Shown here: positions 12,001 to 23,500 of the stretch, piece by piece
Numbering within the stretch: position 1 is the first letter of the stretch
How the letters are laid out: every line of letters begins with the position of its first letter
Origin: Seriola aureovittata
Lineage: Eukaryota; Chordata; Actinopteri; Carangiformes; Carangidae
NCBI RefSeq assembly: GCF_021018895.1
Contig: NC_079382.1
Location: 14,078,501 to 14,142,500 of the forward strand
Length of the DNA stretch: 64,000 bases
Direction: 5' to 3'
Notes under the pieces: generated by a model
What the model saw: the letters and a program-made list of their open reading frames with translations, nothing else
Databases searched by the model: none
Told to the model about the DNA's origin: nothing
Translations under genes and position numbers: made by a program

Positions 12001-14146
12001 CTTTCTTTCTCTATTGAGATTTTGTTTTCTGTCTCCAGCTGTCACAGCAGCTCCATATTCCCCCTTCAATTGCTCATTTTATGTTTCTGTCTTCAGTTAC
12101 TTAATTTACTTCCTATCTTACTCACTGGCCACAGTCACACACCCCTCTATCCTTTAAAGTTTGCCTATTTTTTCCACTAGTTTTACCCCTGTTTTGTTTA
12201 TTTAATACTCTTTCCTAACTGCCATGAAGCATGTGTAGAAGGTACGCTGCAGAGAAATTGAGAGTTTCACACCCACCTGTGTATCAGTTCAACCTGTCCT
12301 GAAACCATCTAACCACATGGGAGAATTTCACACACACAAACCAAGTCGGCTGTGAGATGTGACAGAACATCCTGCTCATGCAGTGAGGTGCTTCGCTCTG
12401 TCAGACTCAAAAAATACAAAAAAAAAGCCAAACCAAACCAAAAGAGGATGTGCTGCGTATTGAACAGAAAGCACTGAGAGGAAAGCGAGCGATGGAATGA
12501 ACAGACGAATGAGGAGTCTGTTTTCGACCAAAGTCATGTCTTGTTCCCAGCACAAGGGAAGTGGTTGGGTACCTAAGCAGATACTTCAGGTACTTACAAT
12601 GCAATAAACATCTATTTTTAAACTTATCAGAACTCCAGGTTGTCACAGACTGCTTCCTTTGTATGACAGAGATACAATATGAGTATTACAGCTCTAAATC
12701 TGCTATTGATTGTACTTTTTGCCATTTAATAAATTATATAGATAAAAAGTGAATGACTTAAGGAGAGTGTTGATGAGTTCTTCCTGCTCTCTGCTCACCG
12801 AGTGTCTCCATCAGAAGCTGAATGCAGGCTGTGTTGGTTGCCAGCGCCGGACCTACAGCTGGATGGATGCACATGTTCGCCAGCACCCTGACCAGCTTCA
12901 CCAGCACGTCATCAGCCTCCTGCACGCTTGTGGTCGGAGCGGAAGGTTTGCTGAGGGAAGGGGCACGTGGCTGTGAGGGCGTGTGTGGAGACGCATCTCT
13001 TCGCTGGTAGCTGTCGTACACTTGGAGGAGTGTGTCCATGCAGCCCTGGCACTGGAAGAGCTGCAGCCTAGCCTCGTCGCTTTTGGCTGTGAGGTTCCCG
13101 AGGGTGAAAAGAAGGCGCACAACAAGGTCCTGTGGGAGAACAGTGGGAGATTGCATTTATCTAATCTTTTCTTACTTCTGAATGACAGCTAACCAACTCA
13201 AAATGTATTTATATGTTTCATACTATCGCATATTTGGTTGAAAGGCCAAACTGCCAAAGTTACTTTCAAAGTTTCAAACAGTTTTCACTTAACGTTTCCT
13301 CTTACAGCATTTTAGTCAGTGTAAGATGTAGTATGTAGACAGTATATGACATATATTATGAGCTTCTTTGTACTTAGTTTCTGGTTTCATATTTATCAGC
13401 TTAATGTATACAGTACTTTAGGGCAGCAACTAACAATTGATTTCATTACAGATTAATCTGTAAGTAACTTTCTTTATTAATTAAATATTTGTTTTGTCTG
13501 TAAAATGTCAGAAAGAGTCAACATTGCCCAGTATACCTTCTCAGAGCCCAAGTTGACATCTTCATCTATCAAATGTTGTTGGATCAATCAGTCCAAAATC
13601 TAAAGATATTTAACTTACAATCATATGAAAAGGAGAAAATCCTCTGCGGTGGAATTGGGAAATACTTGGGATTTGAACCGAGGCAATTAGTCAATAATAA
13701 ATATAGTTGCAATAACAATTTTCTGTTGATCGACTTTAAGCTTCAGCAGTAGAGGTTGTTTGTTTCTAACTAGAAAATGAAAAGCAGACAACATTAAATC
13801 TTATGAGACTGTGTTTACAATTTGAAGATCAGCAACAACTTCACCTGCAGCACAGTGAGCCTGCCTTGTCAAGTAGCACTATTGTCAGTGTCAGTCATTT
13901 CCCCTAGAGGGTTTGGAGCAGTGTAAACATGTTTGAGTGTAACTACACCCAAAGTTTTCAATGAGTTATTGCACATTTACTGAGAAAAAAGGGTGACAAA
14001 CAACACCCTGTTTTTTCACATTTGTATCCTGACTCTCAAGTAAATAAGGTGAAGAACACGTGAGCCAGGAACATACTCAATTCTCCCATAAATGCGCACT
14101 GACATTGATATGAGGACAGGACTCACTGCTCATCACCTCTTACTGT

Positions 14147-14190
<44 letters not shown>

Positions 14191-14395
14191 TGTGTGTGTG
14201 TGTATTTGAAGGCGTTGGTATGTGTTTATTCCCAGTTAGATTAAAAACATATGTCAGTCAAGTCTCCTCCCCTCCACCTCTGCATCACCTCTACTCTACT
14301 CAAGCTCACCTCCTTTACTGTTTTTTTCCTTTTCTCCTCCCTTCCTCCCTCCCTTTCCTCTACTTACTCAGCCCCTCCTGGGATGATAAAATGTC

Positions 14396-14431
<36 letters not shown>

Positions 14432-17400
14432 TAGCAGAGCAGAGACTGAAACAGGAACACCACGTGCAGATGGACACAATGTCCCGTAAATGTGCTTGGA
14501 CTTGTACATAAACAGCTTGCTCTGAAGGTAAACATGCTAAGTGGAGCTACATCATGAACACCGGAAAAACTTGTCTTCTCTAAGACATACACACTAAAGC
14601 ACACACACATACAAATGCAGGGGAGGCTAGCGGACTCACCTGTTTTTGGTGATGTTTGGTCAGCAGTTCTAAAAATAGTTGGTAGCAGTCGGGGGTCTGG
14701 GCCAGGGCGAGGCGGCACTCAGAGTAAGAGGAGAGTTTACTGAGAGAGAGGGGACAACAAATACCGCCAACCATTAAACTCTCTGACTTCTCCGCTGTGC
14801 TGACTACATATGGAGATATTAAATCAACACTGATAATGGATAAGTAGGCCTGGGCTGGGATCTCATTTTTATGTTTTCATTATCTTGTGCAAAATTATTC
14901 AGACAGTATTTATTTTAACAGTACTAAAACAAACCTAAAATTGTGTTGCCTTATAATTTGCATCGGAAAAAACAGTTCCTTTGCACACTAAAGTACTAAA
15001 TATTCTATTTTGTGCTTCACACACTGATAATGTACTTGTGCCAGAGATGGAGGCTGGAGACCTGGAGAGAGGATTTGAAGATGAGCATCATTTGTGTCAT
15101 TGTGCTCTGGTGCAGGCACTGAGACCAGAGGGGACTGGGACTTGAGTAACTTTGGTGCCAAAGCCCTGTGCCAGGTTTTACACTGGATAATTGTCCCATG
15201 TACCACTATGAAAGGTCAAGTGGACAGCTGGCACGTATTGCATAGCATTTATTCTGAAGTATCCTAAGTAAGTACAGTGGGAAGAAAAAGTATGTGAACA
15301 CTTTGGAATGACCTGGTGTTCTGTTAATTGATCATGACATGAGATCTGATCTACAAGTCATAAGTATAGACAAACACAATGTGCTTAAGCTAATAACACA
15401 CAAATGATTATAATCTTCTGTGTATTTATTGAACACACCCATTAATCATTCACAGTGCTGGTGGAAAAAGTAAGTGAGCCCTTGGATTAAATAACTGGAT
15501 GAAATGTTCAGGAGGAATTTTGGACCATTCTTCCAACAGAACTGCTTGTGCTCAGCCATATGCTGAGGATGTCTGGTGTGAGCAGCTATCTTCAGGTCAC
15601 TACACAGCATCTCTATGGGGTTAAGGTCTGGGCTCTGACTGGGCCACGCCAAATTTTACTTTGATGTTTAGAGTAATTGTCCTGCTGCATCACCCAGCTT
15701 CTATTGAGTTTCAGCAGGCTGAGAGCCACCCTGACATTATCCTGTAACATACCTTATACACTTCGGAATTCACTTGCACATTCAGAACTCTACAGTTGAA
15801 AAGCTAAAAGTTGTAAGGAAAAGAGAGGGAGAGTGATTGCTGGAGAAAGAAGAAAAAGCAGAGAACAGAGGGTGAGAAGTGAATGATGGTCTGTTTTGAT
15901 TCAGCTCATTACAGGTTGTGATGGTTTACATTAGTGAGCTGCAGAGAGAAGCAGGAAGAAGTAAGGGAGAAATTATCCCCAACAACAAAGACAATTTTGA
16001 CTCCCAGCCACAATTGGGGTGAGACATTGAATCAAATTATTATAACCATATGGAAGTCTGTGTATGATACCTGTATATTCTGGAAATGTTGGTGCAGATG
16101 TCCTGGTCTTTGCGGTGATGATGCAGCACCAGACAAAGCTCTGACAATACAGAGAAGGAAACAAAGAGTGGACGGGAATCAGGGTGATCGGCAAGGTTCC
16201 TCAGGGTTGCTGTCAGCTACAGGGGTCAGAGGTCAGACAGAGAGAGACAAAAGGGAGAGAGAGGGTTGAGAGTGCGGGTTAGCAAGTGGAAGTCTGCACA
16301 CATAGTACCTTAAGGGTCTCTATTTAGGTCAGTATTGCGTGTCAGTGTTGTATCGTGGCTTGCACACAATGTCAGTCATATGCTCATTAAGGCTGGCTGC
16401 TGGCCTGTACAGGGCGGCATATAGTAGAGCGACCGGAAACTATTCAGTATGGACATCAATCATTCTATCACCAGAGGGAAACAGAAATTTCCAAACACAC
16501 GGCAGCACTGAAAGTCCTGCAAAGTCGTGGTCTGCTTATTTCCCTCCTCTAACACCATAATGACTTGTGTTATATATATCAAATGAAGCGCTGGCTTACT
16601 TGTGTGGTTAACTGCAATCATGTTCAGAGGAATGAAGCAGGGTGTGTTTTGGACTGAAATGTCCAAGCCAGTACAGAACATCATGCTCTTGTAGCAGCTT
16701 ATATACCAGACATAAACAAAAACATTTTTGTCTAACAGTGGGGAAATCTGCATCAGCCAAAAAATACATAAAGAAGAACATTTAACATTTTGTTCCTTTC
16801 TATTGACCTAGAATAACTGTGTTTCTTTAGTTGCTGTCCACCAAATATCAAATGATTCATAAGTCTGTCACACCTGTACAAGGATGTGCCCGGCTATAGC
16901 GAAGTGGGTGTCTTCTACTGTGTGGAGCCTCTGGAGGATTTTCCGGGCCACACCAATACAGTTCTTTTCTAGCAGGAGTCTGAGGATTGCACTGTTCCCT
17001 GACAGAAATTTCAGAGTGCCAACGCAGTACAAGAGAGCTTCTCCAGATGTAGACACATCCTCATAGCTCAGTACGCCCAGCAACGAGTCTAAACATACAG
17101 ATAAAAAAAAAAGAAACACTGGATGGGTCACAAAAATGGCACCAGATCGATATAAAATTAACACATAAGGAATTACATTTAAAAACAGGATTTGGTACAG
17201 AATGGGAAACCACTGAACTAAATCATCCTGACCTATAATAGAGTTGTTCTGGAAGAGGAGGTCGTTGGTTTCACTGCGGCTGATCTGGAAGATGAGCTTA
17301 CAGATGTTGAGGAGGTTGTTTCCACTGATACACAGCTGGAGAGAAAAATGCAAAAAAAAAAAAAACCTTCACATAACTTTTGTATAAAGCACTTAAGTGC

Positions 17401-17442
17401 CCTGGATGCCCTTTGTGATAGAGACTTAGTGGCAGACATGCT

Positions 17443-17522
<80 letters not shown>

Positions 17523-20500
17523 TGACTCACAGCAAGGCAAAGCTTGGCGATGTGCAGGTTGAGCTGAGCAGAGTTGAGGTCGATGAGGCGGAAGAGTGTT
17601 CGAAGAATCCCTGACCTCCTCTTACAGCGTCGTCCGAGCATGGCTGCTTCTGCCAAGGTGCCATGGAGACGGTCACAGAAATCACACAGACGGTCCACCG
17701 AACCCTCGGAGCTGCCTGGCATCGCAGGAAAGCACATATTACAAAAAAAGAGAGAAAAAAAAACCAAGTCAAGTTCAGGGCAACTTGTCAAACATTCAGA
17801 AAGTAAACATCCCAAAATGAAATCACTCACTTGTGTGTGTTGGCAAGTGTGCATCCATATAAATACCCATGTGAGTAATAGTTTGTGTATGTTGTGATAT
17901 GTATGTGTAATTCATTTGGGCTCTGCTGCAAGGTAGCATTGCCCTTCCTTTTCTAAGAAGCAGCTTTGACTTTCAATAGTCAAATGCAGGGAAACAATTC
18001 TGCAACAGGCAGCTACAATCTTGACGCAGAGGAAGAGAGAGGGTGGAGTCTTTTCCTTGTTTTTGAGGTAAAATAAATGTTTTCCCTGCATAAATAACAG
18101 GGTTTGGCCATTTCTAAAAAAGGTCGGCCGCAGTCTCACACTCGACACTTCGCTGCAATTTCCCACTGCAATCTGAAAAGTGTTTTATGCATGAGCCAGA
18201 AGGCACTTGGTGCAATAAATATTTAATATTTATCTTTCAAATGAATTTTCCATTAAATTTGTAGAGTGTTAAAATATTTACAGCCATAGATTTCACTTCA
18301 TGGGTGCCAGACTGCAGTTTCAGGCTGAGACAATTCTGTATGGATGCCAAACATAACATTATCCGTTTTGTTTGCCTTTCTTCAATGGTTGAAATGATAG
18401 TGGCTTTTCATTTTGTGAGACCTTATGTATGACTTTTTGCTTCTGCTGAAAAATCTATTTCTCAGCCTGCTGTTTGAAAATGAAATCTAATAAGGAAACA
18501 CAGAAATGAGGGACTGATGTATGTCATGTGTTTGCACTTTGTTTTTGAGGTTCCTTATTGCACTGGCCACACAACCTGGCACCACAGTCTCCAGTTGTTG
18601 TAGAAGAGGACCAATCGTATTATTCCACACTAGTGACTCTGCATCCTCCTCTGTGCTTGTGGTGTTGTTTCCATTCCCCAGATCTGAAATGTGTGGAGAG
18701 AATTGCAGTTAGCCACCTCCAAATGCAGACGGTGAGCAAGAGTGGCAAGCACGGTTCACAAGTTCACTGTCTTAAAATAAAACAGCAGGAAGTTTGATGC
18801 CACAATGAAAGGTCACCATCCACAGCTAAACTTCCTCTGATTTGTGTCTGTGCTGATGTGAAATAGCCTGCATGTGGGCATGTGTGTGTGTGTGTGCATG
18901 TGTGATGAAAACACTTGTGTTTGTGCACGCAAATGTCTGCAGTCTCTCACACATCATGTACCTTTTTTCCTTTTTGCTAAACATTTGCATACCCCCCTTG
19001 CTTGTTGCTTGGTGTGATGCAGGAAACTGTGGTTGCCCAAACCAACAGCTCTCTCAGCTATTGGCTGGCTTCCTCTCGAGGTGGAAACGAAGCCCTTAGC
19101 AACAACACCCCAATCAAAGTTTGACAAAGTCTTGTTCATTTATAGAGAGAGAGGTGTGTCTATGTTTTTGGTGAAATAACATTTCTAGCCCCAGGACTAT
19201 ATACTGTGGTATTATCTTTAGACATGCTTTCATTGATTTGGTTTTTGATATCTTGGTAGAAATAAAATAAAATGATTGAGTGAATGAGTGGTATGTTACA
19301 GCAAAGTTGGTGAGTAAAGTTGCAACTACACTTTTATTTCTACTTGCTGTACAAAATGTACCATTTCTGTAAAAAAAAAAAAAAACAGCCGCAAGGTAAT
19401 TTAGTATATCTGGACAAACCTGTTCTCTGTCCTGTTGTGCAGTCTGTGGGTCTAACTCCTGAGTCAACAACAGGCTGCGTTATTCTACTGTTGGTACAAA
19501 GAAACAAAAACACAAAGAGTGTGGTTACATCAGATTCTGCGCATGAGATGTGACTACTATTGGTTTTTGTTAAATTTCATTGACTTTGGGAGTTTTGGTT
19601 AATTTGGACACAAAAGAGGTGCACAAAATATTTAAAGCATTAATTCTCATGTCAAAGAATACATTTCCATGAAAAGTTGCTGACCTGATGCACTGACAAG
19701 TCTGTAAGTGTATGTTCATCAAGTGCCACTAGGTGTCCCTGTTGCAGCAGAGGTTGAGATGTGTGTGCAGGTGCTGTGTGTGTGTGTGTGTGTGTGCCTA
19801 TGTATGCACATACTGTATTTACTTACACTTATGACAATAGATGTGTATATGTGTGTATATGTGTTTGTTTGTGTGTGACAGCTTATACGTTTCTGTGTGT
19901 GTGTGAGTCCTTGTATCTGTGCTTGCGTGTGTGACACTGAGCATCTCAAACTGCAATCCCCAACAGACAGGAACTAAGGACTTAGCTTTGTGGGCAGTCT
20001 GGTTAAAGCTGTTCATGATTTGTCAATGTGAGCTGTCTCCACAGTCTTACTGTTGAAAAATGTGCCCACAAAACATGCACTGTGTCATGCTGTGCTATGT
20101 GTTGTGGCTTGCCCTCTGCATATGACTGTTGAATCTTAATCCCTGCATGTCACTGTCAAGTCCATACTTTTCCACTCACACACAAAGAGAATGACTCAGT
20201 GCTACAACAAATTCTATGACACATGACAGGTAGTATGACATATGATGTATTACTACGTGAACGAGTGAAAAAACAATTATTAATAAGTAGAGATAAACAC
20301 AAGCAGCATGTTCAGTCATCCTAATCAGCTCCATCCATCCATCCATCCATCCATCCATCCATCCATCCATTAGCTATATGGAGCTATATATTAGCTATAT
20401 GGAGTCCCGGGGGGGGGGGGGGGCTGGAGCCAATCCCAGGTGACATTTGGGTGAGAGCGGGGTACAGCCTGGACAGGTCGCCAGTCCATCACAGTGCTGA

Positions 20501-23500
20501 CATACAGAGACAAACAACCACTCACACTCACATTCACACCTTTAGAATTGCCAGTTAACTTAATCTGCATGTCTTTGGACTGTGAGAGGAAGCCGGAGTA
20601 CCCAGAGGGAACCCACGCACGCTCAGGGAGAACATGCAAGCTCCACACAGAAAGGCCCCAACCCTGGGTTCAAACCCAGAACCTTGTCGCTGTGAGGCTG
20701 CAGTGCTAAAAACTGCACCACTGTGCCACCCCTAATCAGCTCTATTACTGCAAAATTTGATTCACAAATCTCACAAAGTGAGAATAACCTTTGAAAAATA
20801 TGTAAAACTGTAATCACTATTATGTTATCAGGACTGTCTGAAGCTTCCAGAGTGACATTAGTACAAAAGGCTTATTCTCAAGATGGAATATTTCCTTTGA
20901 GCTTTTACACTCAAGTGAGCTTTATTTCATGGTCTTGTTGACAGGTATGAGAGAGAAGATGACCCCAGCTATTGTAAAAATGTTCCCCTTTCATTCCACT
21001 CAAGCATCACCTGAAGGTGTTGCTTGATAACATATACAGTATGTGGTCGTTACTTTAGAGTGCACTTTCACTTTGAAGGAGATTTAGTGATTGGTATAAG
21101 CTGGCACACAGGGCATATGCAGCAGGGAGTGCTGGCTGAGGCATGTTGCAGTGAATGTCAGAGAGGGGGCTTTGGCTCTGTATGATAGGATTAAGAGCCT
21201 GATAATAAGGCTTCTTTGTGTGATACTGCATTCTCTGAGACATGACCTCATCCCTGTCTTAGGCCTGGCCAGTGCACTGCAGTCACAACACACGCTGCTG
21301 CCAGCCTTGCCCAGATGGGTACCCAAATCTAATAGAGAGCCATTTGGAGCTATAAAGCTCCGGCTTATTGGAGAAAAAGAACCTAGTGGATGTCTAATCT
21401 CCCCTATCTTTATATTCCATCCAACTCATCATATTAATCTGTCATGCTGTGTCTATTTCCACTTGCAGTTAGTGTACTTCTGGTTTGACTATCTCTGCGA
21501 TTTTCACTCTGTATGTCTCTGTCTAATGCACCTTTTATGTTGCTCATTGCAACACTAAAGAACAGTGCATCAAAAACTCTGACCTAACACTAATCAAGAA
21601 GTGGAAGTCCTTAGACTTACCCTCTTTCATCATAAACTGATCACAGTCTGATCTCTTGGGACCTCTTTGTCAGCAACAAGTTATACAAACATTGTGTGTT
21701 AACTTGGCTTGCGAGGGAGGAGGATATGCTGCGGGCGATAGCCCAGATTTCCTGTAAAAGTGTTTTATGGTCTGTCCCCCCTCTATAGCCCCGGCTGCCC
21801 CACCCAATCGATAGTCGGATGGATTGTAACGACAGCCCCCGACCTCATGCCCAGAGTTATGCCCCTCGTGCTGACACACAGCTGATGAGGTCGGCAGAAA
21901 AAAGCAGAGCTTTTAGCCTCTCTGCACTGTGAAGGTGTAAAAGCTGACACATGATAGTAATGACAGATAGAGGCAGTTTCATTGGGGATGAAGCTCACCA
22001 AGAAGCTGGATTTAACTGTGACCAAGATATAGTGTACAGTAAAGTATATGAGGGTTTGAAATGGGGTTGAGCGTCTCAGGTTGAAGAATTTGTCTGTTAG
22101 TTAGTGACACCATTGCTGGTCTAATTGACTTCATATATTCAGCTGTCATCGCTGGTAACTGAATATATCTAAAAAGTTTTGGCTCTCGATCAAGTAAATT
22201 AGTGGTTTGAAAACTTTCTGCTTTGGAAGATACTGTAGTTGTAATTAAAAGAACAATCCAAGATTTTGACTGTACAGAATCCACTCCAGAAATGGGATAT
22301 GAGCATTTTGTGTGTTGTCCAAGTAATCATGACTAAAAGTGTATGACTTTTTTTTTTTTTTTTTTTTTTACAAATATTACAGATGGAAACAACCCTTTAA
22401 TAGCATTAGACAACACTAGTAACTTACACTAGATATGAGTTTGTCTAATGTTAGTCTTGGCACAATATATGACATGTCAATCAGTCTGAGAGTGATAGCA
22501 GCTTCCAGACCTGTGTTTTAATTTTTGATTTTTGTTGACATTTGGATCAGTGGCTGGGCATTTAAGTGAAAAACAAGACACTAACAATGATTTGGTTTAA
22601 TTTTTCTCTTCTCTTCCCAGCAGCATATATAAGTTATGGACCAGAAAATTAACACAAAAAACCATTAGAAACTCCATGCAAAAAGAGAGAGGCAAGAAAG
22701 CGAGAAGGAGGTGGAGGAGGATTTGATGAAAGGGAAAAACGGGAGGCACAAACTCCGTCTAGTAATGGCTACCACTGCAACCTTTGTGTACAAATAAATC
22801 TTCAACTCATTGTCAGACTGTCACTTCAGTCAAAAAGAGGGAGCAGGAGAGGGTGGGAGAGCAGACGAAAGAGAGAAAGACAGATCTTGCAAATCAAACG
22901 GAAGAGCAGAAAGCGTACCTTTCACTTGCTGTTCTGTGTGGGCCAGGTCTGTGGGGACCACTGTGGACCTTGGTGTGGTCTGTATTGAGGAGTTGTTGAG
23001 TTGATGGCTGCTTTTGATCCAGGCCTGGGTTTAATCTTTCTGTCACTAAACACGTAGAAAGGATGTGGCCAGAAGTTATTTACAGGTTGCTGCTGTGTGC
23101 TGCAGTCAAATTTATACTTCTTTCACTGAGCAAAAGTACAAGTGTCCATTCATTCGTACACAATCACACGCTGCACACATACAATATTTGTGTACAGGGA
23201 AAAGAATTCAGTCAAACTCCATTATCTATTTTATTGCTGTAAACGGTAGAGCGGTTTCACAGGAAAGGGTTTGAGAGAGAGAGGAGTCATTTTCCACTCA
23301 AAACAGCAGCAGTAAATTACGTTTTTCATCCAGCCCAACCACAGAGATTGTAAATCAGGTATAATGTCAGCATGTGAATGGCTCTATTCATTTCCATTTG
23401 AGAAAACTGCCTTAGCACAAGTGTCTGCACAGAAGATTTAGAGCGATGCATTGACTGAAATAAATGGCATGCTTTTTTTCTCACACTTTTTTTTACCTGT

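Noticed and set aside
15446..15652. Possible gene with WPSQSPDLNPIE
   Set aside because: It is the degraded tail of a Tc1-type transposase inside a truncated element, not a host gene.
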